64,000 nt of DNA from CAVVJA01 sp963779485. GTDB lineage: Bacteria > Actinomycetota > Actinomycetes > Mycobacteriales > Jatrophihabitantaceae. Under the pieces are notes generated by a model. That model was not told the DNA's origin, searched no databases, and was given only the letters and a program-made list of their open reading frames with translations. This document shows, piece by piece, positions 52,389 through 61,596 of the stretch. Both the position numbers and the translations under genes were made by a program. Position 1 is the stretch's first letter; every line of letters starts with the position of its first letter. The DNA is taken from the NCBI GenBank assembly GCA_963779485.1, contig CAVZYJ010000013.1, positions 248,001-312,000 on the forward strand, written 5' to 3'.

Positions 52389-52625
52389 CTAGCGCCGACG
52401 TCGCACGGTGTAGCTGGGCGTGCCGTCCTCGGCCGTAGCCGGGCCCACGAACTCGTGGCCCCGCATCTCGCACCACGCCGCGATATCGGGGCCGGCGGCC
52501 GGATCGTCGGCCTCGACAGTGATCGTCGCTCCGATCGGCACGTCGGACATCACGCGGGCAAGGTCGATGATCGGTAGCGGACACCGCCGGCCGCGGCAAT
52601 CGATGACCCTGCCGTCGTCGTTCAC
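52389..52625 (-). CDS. TusA-like sulfurtransferase
   Basis: A 78-residue sulfur carrier protein. The signature CPxP is present in VIDCRGRRCPLPIIDLARV, where the Cys would accept persulfide sulfur. The GTG at 52625 overlaps the stop of the cysteine-desulfurase-like gene by four bases (GTGA), so the two are translationally coupled. It likely receives sulfur from a desulfurase for a thiolation pathway. Whether the neighbour can provide it is doubtful. Confidence 0.87.
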   Translation of the reverse strand: MNDDGRVIDCRGRRCPLPIIDLARVMSDVPIGATITVEADDPAAGPDIAAWCEMRGHEFVGPATAEDGTPSYTVRRRR

Positions 52626-53753
52626 AGGCCGGTCGCGCCCAGCTCGGCCCGAACGTCGGCGACGACGCCGGGCAGCACGGCCAGGAACCGGTCCACCTCG
52701 GTTTCGGTCGTCGCGTGGTGCAGCGACACCCGCACGCTTCCGGACGTGAGCGCGCCCATCGCGACCAGGACGTGGGACGGGGTCAGCGTGGACGAGGTGC
52801 ACGACGAGCCGGACGACACGGCAAAGCCATGCCGGTCCAGCGCGGTCAGCAGCGCCTCCCCCTCTACGTACAGGCAGCTGAAGGTGACGATGTGCGGCAG
52901 CCGGTCGTGCGGGTCACCCAGCACCTGGACGTCGGGAATCGTCGTCGCCACGCCGACCCGGATGCGCTCCACCAGCGCCGCCAATCGGGCCGCTTCGGAC
53001 CGCTGCGCCGCGACGGCTGCGCGCAGACTGGCGGCCGCGGCCACGATCGCCGCCACGTTGGGCACGCCCGGCACCCGGCCGCCTTCGCGGTCGTCGGCCG
53101 GCCAGGGCGAGCTCCACCGCACCCCGGTGCGGACGGCCAGCACCCCGACGCCAGCCGGGCCGCCCCAGGTGCGCGCTTCGCCGGCCAGCACGGACCAGCC
53201 GGCCGGGATCACCGCGTGGCCGAGCGTTTGGGTGACATCGACGACCAGCGGCACCTGCGGGATCAAGCTCGCAATCTGCGTCACCGGCTGGGTCGTCCCC
53301 ACCTCGTGGTTCGCGGCTTGCACCGCCGCCGCCACCGCGCCGGATTCCTCGGCCACCGCGGCAAACTCGGTCGAGTCGACCCGGCCAAGTGCGTCGACGC
53401 CCACCGGCGCCGCCCGGCCGCCCCGCGCGACGTGCTGGTCGGCCGCGTGCAGGATCGCGGAATGCTCGACGGCGGTGTGCGCGAAGGTGGTGGCCGCCCG
53501 ACCCCGCAGCAGACCGAGCACCGCGGCGTGCAGCGCCTGCGTCCCGCCGGCCGGAAAGCTGACCTCGTCCGGGCCGAGCGCCGAGACTCTCGGCGACGGA
53601 TTCCCGGGCCGCTTCGAGCAGCATCGCCGCCCGGCGACCCGCGCCGTACAGCCGTCCCGGATCCGCCCAGCCGGCGTCGAGCGCGGCGACGAGTGCCTCG
53701 CGCGCCACCGGGTGCAACGGAGCCCCCGACGCCGCGTCGAGATAGCCAGCCAC
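52622..53753 (-). CDS. Cysteine desulfurase-like (class V aminotransferase) protein, frameshifted as sequenced
   Basis: About 376 residues once a frameshift is repaired. Codons from GTG 53753 read VAGYLDAASGAPLHPVAREA to AESLGA, and the family continues as PDEVSFPAGGTQALHAAVL in another frame. Removing one C of a CCC run (53571-53573) restores the frame. The active-site Cys loop SSGSSCTSSTLTP is present. The PLP lysine normally in SAHK(W/I)GGP is missing: the matching stretch is EARTWGGPAGVG. It may be a desulfurase relative with altered or no catalysis, coupled to the TusA-like gene. Divergent from ctaC. Confidence 0.75.
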
Positions 53754-53763
53754 GCAACCCACG

Positions 53764-53778
53764 CTAGTGTCCGCGAGG
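53764..53778. repeat. Single arm of the CTAGTGTCC repeat
   Basis: CTAGTGTCCGCGAGG matches the arms of the inverted-repeat element at 54805-54888 except for one missing C. It lies between the desulfurase-like gene and ctaC, 11 bases before the former's start. Confidence 0.5.
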
Positions 53779-53881
53779 GAGGATGTGGCGTCGGGACGGC
53801 CGACCCCTCACCGTTTCGGCGTAGTCGGGTCCAGTACGCTCCGGACTGACGCAGGAAGACCTCTCGAGAGGCGGTCCGCCA

Positions 53882-54808
53882 GTGCAGCGCAGACGGTGGG
53901 GTCGCGTCTATTCGCGAGCTGCCCTCGGCGGCGCCGTGCTCCTGCTTCTCACCAGCTGCTCCACCACGGACCTGGAGAAAAAGCTCCGGTTCGGCTGGCC
54001 GACCGGCGTCACCAAGCAGGCCGAGCGCATGCGGGTGCTGTGGTCCTGGTCCGGCGTCGTCGCACTGGCGATGGGCGTGCTCGTCTGGGGTCTGATCTTC
54101 TGGGCCTGCGGGCGATACCACAAGAAGAACGACGAGATCCCGCGGCAGACCAAGTACAACCTGCCGATCGAGATCGTCTACACGGTGGTCCCGCTGATGA
54201 TCGTCGCCGGGTTGTTCTTCTTCACGGTGCGCGTCGAGGACTACGTGGATATCCGGACGCCCAATCCGGCCGTCACCGTCCAGGTCAACGCGTTCAAGTG
54301 GAACTGGCAGTTCGAGTACCTGAAGGCCAACGGGAACGACACGATCTATCCCGGTGTCTCACCGCCGTTGCCGTTGTCGACGGTGGGATCGTCCGGAGAG
54401 ATCCCCATCCTGCTCATCCCGCGGGGTGAGCAAGTGCTCTTCGTCGAGCACTCCGAAGACGTCATCCATTCGTTCTGGGTGCCGGAGTTCCTGTTCAAAC
54501 GGGACGTCATCCCGTACGGCACGGATTCCATTCAGCGAGACAACCGCTTCGAGATCACGGCGACGACGAACGGGCATTACGTCGGCCGGTGTGCCGAGCT
54601 GTGCGGCACCTACCACTCGCAGATGAACTTCGAGGTGCGGGTCGTCGATCCGGACAAGTTCACCTCCTACCTGAGCCAACTGGCGCAGATCGGGCCGACC
54701 GATCCGGCCCGGCAATACAAGGCCTTGGCCGCGATCGGCGAGGTGCCGGTGGCGACGACCACGCATCCGTTCAACACGAACCGCACCGCACGTAGCGGAA
54801 GCAACTAG
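53882..54808 (+). CDS. ctaC: Cytochrome c oxidase subunit II
   Basis: Copper-A subunit of the aa3 oxidase, 308 residues. The N-terminal lipoprotein signal has lipobox LTSC. Two membrane helices (WSWSGVVALAMGVLVWGLIF and IVYTVVPLMIVAGLFFFTV) are followed by the cupredoxin domain. CuA ligands are in HSFWVPEF and RCAELCGTYHSQM. It receives electrons from the bc1 complex encoded nearby. Subunit I (ctaD) is not in the window. The stop codon lies inside the left arm of an inverted repeat. Confidence 0.96.
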   Translation: MQRRRWGRVYSRAALGGAVLLLLTSCSTTDLEKKLRFGWPTGVTKQAERMRVLWSWSGVVALAMGVLVWGLIFWACGRYHKKNDEIPRQTKYNLPIEIVYTVVPLMIVAGLFFFTVRVEDYVDIRTPNPAVTVQVNAFKWNWQFEYLKANGNDTIYPGVSPPLPLSTVGSSGEIPILLIPRGEQVLFVEHSEDVIHSFWVPEFLFKRDVIPYGTDSIQRDNRFEITATTNGHYVGRCAELCGTYHSQMNFEVRVVDPDKFTSYLSQLAQIGPTDPARQYKALAAIGEVPVATTTHPFNTNRTARSGSN

Positions 54809-54888
54809 TGTCCCGCGAGGAAAGTATGTTCACCGTCTGCGACGCCCGAATGCACGCCCGGCAAACGACGTCCCTCACGGGACACTAG
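54805..54888. repeat. 84-base element with 11-bp terminal inverted repeats
   Basis: CTAGTGTCCCG (54805-54815) is exactly inverted as CGGGACACTAG (54878-54888), with related flanks GCGAGG and CCTCA just inside. The element fills the ctaC-ctaF spacer, includes the ctaC stop codon, and ends 11 bases before the ctaF start. A single arm-like copy is at 53764. It could be a miniature mobile element or a processing or attenuation hairpin between the two genes. Confidence 0.7.
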
Positions 54889-54899
54889 GGAGGCGTCCG

Positions 54900-55322
54900 G
54901 TGAAGGTCGAGGCGCGCATCTTCCTCGTTGTCGCGGTGTTCTGCTGGATCGTCGCGATCATGTACGGCATTTGGACCGACCAGTCGGCCGGTGGCGTCGA
55001 GCCGGTCGGGGTCGCCGCGCTGATCCTCTCCGGTGGCCTCATGGGCATCGCCGGATCGTTCTTCTGGTTCGTCTCTCGGCGCATCGATCCTCGGCCCGAA
55101 GACCGCCCGGATGCCGAGATCGCCGAGGGTGCCGGTGACCTCGGATTCTTCAGCCCGGGTAGCTACTGGCCGATCGGCATCGCCGGCGCGGCCACCATCA
55201 CCGGCGTGGCCCTGGCCTTCCTACAGATCTGGCTGGTCGTCGTCGGCGCCGTGGGGTTGCTGTTCACGGTCGGCGGGCTGCTGTTCGAGTACTACGTCGG
55301 CGGCCGCCGCCCGCTCGGCTGA
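54900..55322 (+). CDS. ctaF: Cytochrome c oxidase subunit IV (actinobacterial type)
   Basis: A 140-residue membrane protein with four hydrophobic segments: IFLVVAVFCWIVAIMYGIW, ALILSGGLMGIAGSFFWFV, SYWPIGIAGAATITGVALA and WLVVVGAVGLLFTVGGLLF. The acidic loop (EDRPDAEIAEGAGDLGFFSP) is typical of CtaF in bc1-aa3 supercomplexes. The GTG at 54900 has GGGAGG upstream. It belongs with ctaC just upstream. The following 55323-55506 spacer, between convergent genes, has no clear feature. Confidence 0.93.
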   Translation: MKVEARIFLVVAVFCWIVAIMYGIWTDQSAGGVEPVGVAALILSGGLMGIAGSFFWFVSRRIDPRPEDRPDAEIAEGAGDLGFFSPGSYWPIGIAGAATITGVALAFLQIWLVVVGAVGLLFTVGGLLFEYYVGGRRPLG

Positions 55323-55506
55323 GCACGCACTAGCAGCCAGCCTTCGGTCGTAGGCGGCGCCGGCCGGTAGCGTCGCGCGCACGCTCGAGGCAGCTGAGCA
55401 CTCGCGCGCATCTCACCATCACCGCGGGCACCACGAACACGCGGGAAGCGACGCGGTTCAGGCCGGAGGGGCATCGGGGATTGCCGGACCGGCAGCACGC
55501 GACCGC

Positions 55507-57169
55507 TCAGTCGGTCAGCTGGTGGCGCCGCTCGTCGGCCGATTCGGCGGCTTCGGCCTGCTCCAGTTCGGCCAGCTGCTCGGCGATCTCCGGCTTCTCC
55601 ACGACCGGCCGGAAGAAGCCCCGGGCGTGTCGCAACGTGCCCGTGCCGAGCTGGTTCATCCGCTTGGGCACGGAGGCTCCGGAGTACGTGAGTTCGCCGT
55701 GGCCGTGGTCGTCGACCGGGCCGAGCGGCTGGTGCACCTCGATGAACTCGCCGGTCGGCAGGCGGCGGATGATGCCGGTCTCGATGCCGTGCTCGAGCAC
55801 CTCGCGGTCGTGGCGTTGCAGGCCCAGGCAGATCCGGTAGGTCGACCACGTAGGCGAGCGGTGGCAGCAGGACCAGCGCGATGCGGCCGCCCCACGTCAT
55901 GGCGTTCAGCGAGATGTCGAACGCGGCTGCGATCAGGTCGTTACCGCCCGAGATGAACAGGACGATGTAGAACGTCAACGCCATCGCGCCCAGCGAGGTG
56001 CGAACCGGCACGTCACGTGGCCGCTGCAACAGGTGGTGCTTCGCGCGGTCCTTGGTCATGCGGGCTTCGATGAACGGATACACCAAGGCCAGGCCGATCA
56101 GGATCGTGGGCAGCACGACAGTCGGCCAGAAGATCGCGGGCACCGTGTACCGGCCGAACAGCCCGTGGATCTCCCAGGACGGGAACAGACGGGTCGAACC
56201 GTCCAGCATGGCCATGTACCAGTCCGGCTGCGAACCGGCGCTGACCTGCGCGGGGTTGTACGGACCGAACAGCCAGATCGGGTTGATCTGCGCGAAACCA
56301 CCGAGCCCGGCCAGGACGCCGAAGACGATGAAGAAGAAGCCGCCGGCCTTGGCCGCGTAGATCGGGTACACCCGTTCACCGCTGACCGTGGACTCGGTGC
56401 GCCCCGGCCCCGGGAACTGGGTGTGCTTCTGGCGGACCACCAGCGCCAGATGCACCCCGATGAGGGCGAGCAGGATCGCCGGTATCAGCAGGACGTGGGC
56501 GATGTAGAGCCGGCCGACGATCGCTGTCCCGGGAACTCGCCCGTCGAACACGAGGAACGACACCCACGATCCGATGACCGGGATCGACAGCATGATCGCG
56601 TCGGCGATCCGCAGGCCGGTGCCGGACAGCAGGTCGTCCGGCAGCGAGTAGCCGGCGAAGCCTTCGATCACGCCGAGAACGATGAGCAGGATGCCGATGA
56701 TCCAGTTGAGCTCGCGCGGCTTGCGGTACGCGCCGGTGAAGAAGATCCGGCACATGTGGATCAGCATCGCCGCGATGAACATCAGCGCGGCCCAGTGGTG
56801 AATCTGCCGGATGACCAGACCGCCGCGCACGTCGAAGGAGATATTCAGCGTCGAGGCGTAGGCCCGCGACATCTCGACGCCCTGCAACGGCTGGTAGGTG
56901 CCGTTGTACCGGACCTCGCCCATCGAGGCGTCGAAGAAGAAGGTGAGGAACGTGCCGGTCAGCAGCAGGACGATGAACGAGTAGAGCGCGATCTCGCCCA
57001 TCATGAACGACCAGTGGTCGGGGAAGACCTTGTTGAGGTAGCCGCGGCTCGGCCCAGCGACCTTTAGCCGCTCGTCGACGAACTCGCCGGTCTTGCCGAC
57101 CAGGGTCCGAGGTGCGCCGCGCCGCGACGAAGACTTGCGGGCGGTCTCAGGTTCTCGGGTCGCGGTCAT
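55507..57169 (-). CDS. qcrB: Menaquinol-cytochrome c reductase cytochrome b subunit, frameshifted as sequenced
   Basis: Cytochrome b of the bc1 complex, about 553 residues when repaired. Haem-ligand helices contain QIHHWAALMFIAAMLIHMCR and HVLLIPAILLALIGVHLALV; the quinol site motif appears as PSWEIH. Near the C-terminus the reading AYVV should continue TYRICLGLQRHDREVLEHG. One inserted base (G on the minus strand at 55843) breaks this, and the true tail through QLTD ends at 55507. Its ATG at 57169 overlaps the qcrA end. The gene is normally essential for bc1-dependent respiration, so a sequence error is likely. Confidence 0.92.
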
Positions 57170-58237
57170 GGGCGCTCCCAGATAGGCTGGGCCGATCGGC
57201 TCGAAGAAGTCATGAGTGGCCACGAAGTACTGCGCGCCATCCACGACCTCGACCCCCAACGGTAACTTGGGCAACGGCCTTGTTGCCGGTCCGAAGACCG
57301 GCTTGGCGTCCTGGAGCACCTCGAACTGCGATTGGTGGCACGGGCACAGCAGCCGGGTGGTCTGCTGCTCGTACAGGGACGCCGGGCAACCGGCGTGCGT
57401 GCAGATCTTGGAGAACGCCACGTAGTCGCCCCAACCGAATCCGGCCTGACCCCGACGAGGCCTGACCGTCTGCCCTGGACGCAAACGAATGAGCAGGGTG
57501 GGCGTATTGGCCGATGTCACGCCACCCGGGACACCCGGGAATACCGTGGCCAGGCCGCCGGCCTGGAGATCGTTCGGGCTCACCCGCCGGCCGTCGCCGT
57601 AGATCATCGGCACGCCGTTCGGGTACTTGTCGGCCGGTTGGCCCCATAGGGTGTGGGCCAGCTGGTTGCCCGGCTTCTTGATCAACGAGCCGACGAGCAC
57701 CACCAGCGGCACGGTGGCGAGCGCGCCTCCGGCGACCAGGAGAGTGCCGAACAGCATCCGGCGACGCTGCAGACCGGTGTCGGCCAGCCCGACCGAGAGG
57801 GTCGCCGCGATCATCAGCTTGTCTTCTTCGCGCGACGGCTCGTCGTGCCGATCCTGGATGACCTCTTCCTCGGGCATGAGCCACTTCGCCCACAACACCG
57901 CGCCCAGGCCCAGGACCAGCAGCATCACTCCGAGCAAGCCGCCGAGCAACGGGGTGTAGAACCGGAACCGCTGACTGCCTTCGCCGGCCAGGTGATAGTC
58001 GTAGGGCCACGCCACGAACACAACGATGAACGCGATACCGGCGAGCCCGGCGAGCCCGAACATGAACGAGACGCCGCGTTCGGCCCGCCGCTCGGCCCGG
58101 GTTCCCGGGATCGGAAAGCGCTGACGCCGGTGGACGATGTGGACGCCGTCGGCCTCGGCCCCGGCGAGCATCGCCTCCTCGGTGCTCATCTCGCGCAGCT
58201 CGTCCGGGCCGGGGACGTTGGTCGTGGAGTGGGTCAT
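57166..58237 (-). CDS. qcrA: Menaquinol-cytochrome c reductase Rieske iron-sulfur subunit
   Basis: Rieske subunit of about 356 residues with three N-terminal membrane helices (actinobacterial type). The cluster-binding motifs are CTHAGCPASLYEQQ and LLCPCHQSQF. As sequenced it has no stop codon before qcrB, so QcrA and QcrB read as one chain. Removing one C from the CCC at 57170-57172 restores PAYLGAP followed by TGA, overlapping the qcrB ATG. The ATG at 58237 begins MTHSTTNVPGPDEL. A family B hairpin separates it from qcrC. Confidence 0.93.
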
Positions 58238-58290
58238 GAGGAACCGTCCTCCGCGGAGCATCGCAGGGCCCGCAGGGCCCGAGGGCGGGT

Positions 58291-58322
58291 CCCCACGCAA
58301 TCGCGTCAGCGATTTCGTGGGG
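58291..58322. repeat. Intergenic hairpin repeat family B, copy 2
   Basis: CCCCACGCAATCGC (58291-58304) and GCGATTTCGTGGGG (58309-58322) form a 14-bp stem with one mismatch and a GTCA loop. It is the reverse-orientation relative of the palindrome at 6703-6738. Located in the 122-base spacer between qcrC and qcrA, where it may affect relative expression within the operon. Confidence 0.75.
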
Positions 58323-58359
58323 TGCAGGTGGGCAGCGGAGGCGACGACGGGGAGCACAG

Positions 58360-59259
58360 TCATGACTTCGCGCCGATCCACATGATGAGCAGGACGATTC
58401 CGCCGATCCCGGCGACCCAGATGACCAGGCCCTCGGACACCGGACCGATGCGCCCGATACCGCTACCGCCGGGGTCCTTGGACTCCTTCAACGTCTGGAT
58501 GTAGTCGATGATCGCGCGCTTCTCGTCGGGCGTGAGCTGGTTGTCGTTGAAGACCGGCATGTTCTCCGGGCCGGTGAGCATGGCGGTGTAGATCTGGCTG
58601 TCGGTCGCGTGCTTGAGCGTCGGCGCCAGCTTGCCGGCCGACAGCGGCGCGCCGGCGCCGGAGAATCCGTGACAGGAGGCGCAGTTCAGCCGGAACAGGT
58701 CACCGCCCTGGCCCAGGCTGAGCGAGGTGTCGCGAAGATTGCCGGTCGGGCGTTCCGGGCCGCCGCCATGCGCCTGGACGAATGCCTCGAGTTGGCTGAT
58801 CTGCTCCTCGGTGAACTTCGCGGGTTTGCGAGTGATCTCGGCGCCCTGCGCCGGCGCGGGCATGCGGCCGGTGCTCACCTGGAAGTAGACGGCCGCTCCG
58901 CCGACGCCGATCAGCGACGGGCCGCGGTCCAGGACGCCCTGCAGGTTGTCGCCGTGGCAGGTGATGCAGCTGACCTCGTAGAGCTGCCCGCCGGCGGCCA
59001 CGTCGGCATCGGTGCTCGACGCTGTGTTCGCGCCGGAGGACGACGCGAACAGCGCATACGCGCCGCCCATCCCGATCAACGCCACGACAAGCACGACGCC
59101 GCTCGCGAAGCGCCGTCGCCAGACCCCCCGGCGCCGCCGGGGCCGAGCCCCGACCGGGGACGCTGCCCGATCGGCCCGCGGCCCGTCGTCCGGGTCCGCG
59201 CCGGTGGCCGAGATCGCCGGGCTGAATCCCAGCTCGTCGACGTCGAAGTCTTCCGTCAC
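58360..59259 (-). CDS. qcrC: Dihaem cytochrome c subunit of the bc1 complex
   Basis: Membrane-bound dihaem cytochrome c that passes electrons directly from bc1 to the aa3 oxidase in actinobacteria, 299 residues. A disordered N-terminus (about 1-45) and a signal anchor (FASGVVLVVALIGMGGAYAL) are followed by two CxxCH haem sites, SCITCHGDN and NCASCHGFS. A C-terminal membrane helix ends the protein. It lies 57 bases after ctaE in the run ctaE-qcrC-qcrA-qcrB. Confidence 0.95.
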   Translation of the reverse strand: MTEDFDVDELGFSPAISATGADPDDGPRADRAASPVGARPRRRRGVWRRRFASGVVLVVALIGMGGAYALFASSSGANTASSTDADVAAGGQLYEVSCITCHGDNLQGVLDRGPSLIGVGGAAVYFQVSTGRMPAPAQGAEITRKPAKFTEEQISQLEAFVQAHGGGPERPTGNLRDTSLSLGQGGDLFRLNCASCHGFSGAGAPLSAGKLAPTLKHATDSQIYTAMLTGPENMPVFNDNQLTPDEKRAIIDYIQTLKESKDPGGSGIGRIGPVSEGLVIWVAGIGGIVLLIMWIGAKS

Positions 59260-59316
59260 GGACGTCCCTTCTCGGTCGGCGGATGGGCCCTCATCGGGAT
59301 TACGGCGGGGACCCGG

Positions 59317-59943
59317 TCAGCGGATGAGGTAGATGGTCGTGAACAAGCCGATCCAGACCACGTCGACGAAGTGCCAGTAGTACGACACCACGATGGCCGC
59401 GGTCGCCTGAGCCGGCGTGAACCGGCCGAGCGTGGTTCGGGCCAGGAAGTAGATGAACGCGAGCAGACCGCAGATCACGTGCAGCCCGTGAAACCCGGTG
59501 GTGAGGTAGAACACCGACCCGTACCCCGTCGCCGAGATGGTGTTCCCGTCGTGGACCTGGATTCGGTACTCGTTCGCCTGCCCGAGGACGAAGATGAGTC
59601 CGAGCAGGAAGCTGTAGGTGAACCAGCGACGCAGCTTGTACACGTCGCCCTTCTCCGCGGCGAACACGCCGTACTGGCAGGTGACGCTCGACGCGATCAA
59701 GATGATCGTGAAGGGCAGCGCGTAGGCGACGCTGAGCTCGATTTCCTTTCCGTCGGGAAGTGCCATCGGCCAGTGGTCGGCGTGCACGGAACGGATCGAG
59801 AAGTACATCGCGAACAAGCCGGCAAAGAACATCAACTCGCTGGACAGCCAGACGATCGTGCCGACGCTGACGATGTTCGGCCGCGTCAGCGAATGCACTC
59901 TGCTCGAGTCGAAGCTCGACGCCGTGCTGGTCGAGGTCACCAC
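59317..59943 (-). CDS. ctaE: Cytochrome c oxidase subunit III
   Basis: A seven-helix type membrane subunit, 208 residues. The motifs are IVWLSSELMFFAGLFAMYFS near the N-terminus and the C-terminal GFHGLHVICGLLAF and SYYWHFVDVVWIGLFTTIYL. The GTG at 59943 (or 59940) starts the conserved sequence. It heads the ctaE-qcrCAB run and diverges from the pseudo-receiver/trpD pair. Confidence 0.95.
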   Translation of the reverse strand: MVTSTSTASSFDSSRVHSLTRPNIVSVGTIVWLSSELMFFAGLFAMYFSIRSVHADHWPMALPDGKEIELSVAYALPFTIILIASSVTCQYGVFAAEKGDVYKLRRWFTYSFLLGLIFVLGQANEYRIQVHDGNTISATGYGSVFYLTTGFHGLHVICGLLAFIYFLARTTLGRFTPAQATAAIVVSYYWHFVDVVWIGLFTTIYLIR

Positions 59944-60061
59944 CGCATTATGGCCCGCCCGAGAGGGTCCGACGCAGCGGGGTAGCCCGTGTCGCCGACC
60001 GGTCGTAACGAGGGTGGAACCGCGCGTGGGGGCGCGCTCGGCCGCCGATACGATGCGCCGC

Positions 60062-60484
60062 ATGAGCGCGCCCGCGACGGACACCGTCACCGTGCTGCTG
60101 TACAGCAATTCGGCCGCGGTTCGGGCGCAGGTGCGCACCGCTGTCGGCCGCCGTCCGGCCCCCGATTCCCCCCGCGTCGACTGGCTCGAGTGCGCGACGA
60201 GCGCCGAGCTCGTCGAGCAGATGGACCTCGGTGGCCTGGACCTCGCGATCCTCGACGGCGAGGCTCAGCCGACCGGCGGCATGGGGCTCGCCCGGCAGTT
60301 CAAGTACGAGATCGACGACTGCCCCCCGATCGTCGTTCTGGTGGCCCGCCCCCAGGACGGCTGGCTGGCGAGCTGGTCGCTCGCTGACGCGGTGATCAGC
60401 CAGCCACTGGACCCGGTGACCGCCGCCCAGGTGGTGGCCGAGCAGTTGCGCCGCCACCTCCAAGGCATCCCTGTCGTGCGTTGA
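60062..60484 (+). CDS. Degenerate receiver-domain protein, coupled to trpD
   Basis: A 140-residue protein with the alpha/beta pattern of a CheY-like receiver domain. The beta-3 Asp appears in LAILDGEAQP. The acidic pair after beta-1 is absent (VLLYSNSAAVR) and the conserved Lys before the last proline is Gln (SQPLDP), so phosphorylation is unlikely. It has no output domain. Start ATG 60062 or 60053. Its stop overlaps the trpD start by four bases (TTGA), suggesting coupled translation. The function is unknown. Confidence 0.75.
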   Translation: MSAPATDTVTVLLYSNSAAVRAQVRTAVGRRPAPDSPRVDWLECATSAELVEQMDLGGLDLAILDGEAQPTGGMGLARQFKYEIDDCPPIVVLVARPQDGWLASWSLADAVISQPLDPVTAAQVVAEQLRRHLQGIPVVR

Positions 60485-61578
60485 GCACCGACCTGGCCAA
60501 CCCGACCTGGCCGGCTCTGCTCTCGGCGCTGATGCGTCGGGAGTCCCTGGATGCGGCCACGACGGCCTGGGCGATGGACGAGATCATGGCCGGTCAGGCG
60601 ACGCCCGCCCAGCTGGCCGGATTCGCCGTCCTGCTGCGGGCCAAGGGTGAGACCGCGACCGAGATCGAAGGCCTGGTCGCGACCATGCTCGCCCGTGCGC
60701 CGGCCGTGCCGGTCGCGGGTCGGGCCGTCGATCTCGTGGGCACCGGGGGCGATCAGGCCCATACTGCGAACATTTCGACGATGGCGGCCGTCGTGGTGGC
60801 CGGCTCCGGGCGCACGGTGGTGAAGCACGGCAACCGCGCGGCCTCGTCCGCGTGCGGGGCCGCGGACGTCCTCGAAGAACTCGGTGTCGCCATCGACCTT
60901 GACAGCGCCGGCGTCGCCGCCACCGTGGTCGGCGCGGGCATCGGATTCTGCTTTGCGCCCGTCTTCCATTCCGGCCTCCGGCACGCGGGGGCGCCGCGCC
61001 GCGAACTCGGCGTCCCGACGGTGTTCAACTTCATCGGTCCGCTCACCAACCCGGGCCGGCCGCCGGCCTCGGCGATCGGGTGCGCGGACACCCGGATGGC
61101 ACCCGTGATGGCGGAGGTGTTGGCCAGTCGAGGAGACACGGCTCTCGTCTTCCGGGGCGACGACGGCCTCGACGAGCTGACCACGACGACTACCTCATCG
61201 GTGTGGGTCGCCACGGGTGGCGGCGTCGCCGCCGGTCGGGTCGACCCGACGGATCTCGGACTAGCGCGCGCCGAGCCAGGAGGCCTGCGGGGCGGTGATC
61301 GGGTCTTCAACGCCGCAGTGGTGCGCGACCTGCTGGCCGGGAAGCCCGGACCCATCCGCGACGCGGTCCTGCTCAACGCCGCGGCCGGAATCGCCGCCTA
61401 CGACGGCCTTTCCTCGCCCGAGGCGCCAACACCAGACGCGACGAGGGCGGCTGACGGCCTCACCGAGGCGTTGGCGGCCGGGCTGGTTGCCGCTCGAGCG
61501 GCGGTCGACTCGGGTGCGGCCGCTCGGGTCCTCGACCGGTGGGTCGCGCTCAGTCAGCAGCTCCGCGCGGGTGAGTAA
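60481..61578 (+). CDS. trpD: Anthranilate phosphoribosyltransferase
   Basis: Second step of tryptophan synthesis: transfer of phosphoribosyl to anthranilate. It has 365 residues. Motifs are VDLVGTGGDQAHTANIST, KHGNRAASSACGAADVLEELG and FNFIGPLTNPGRP. The start TTG at 60481 overlaps the stop of the preceding gene. It is not in a trp operon. A family A hairpin follows its stop. Confidence 0.96.
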   Translation: MSTDLANPTWPALLSALMRRESLDAATTAWAMDEIMAGQATPAQLAGFAVLLRAKGETATEIEGLVATMLARAPAVPVAGRAVDLVGTGGDQAHTANISTMAAVVVAGSGRTVVKHGNRAASSACGAADVLEELGVAIDLDSAGVAATVVGAGIGFCFAPVFHSGLRHAGAPRRELGVPTVFNFIGPLTNPGRPPASAIGCADTRMAPVMAEVLASRGDTALVFRGDDGLDELTTTTTSSVWVATGGGVAAGRVDPTDLGLARAEPGGLRGGDRVFNAAVVRDLLAGKPGPIRDAVLLNAAAGIAAYDGLSSPEAPTPDATRAADGLTEALAAGLVAARAAVDSGAAARVLDRWVALSQQLRAGE

Positions 61579-61596
61579 TGCGGCCGAGTGACGGTC

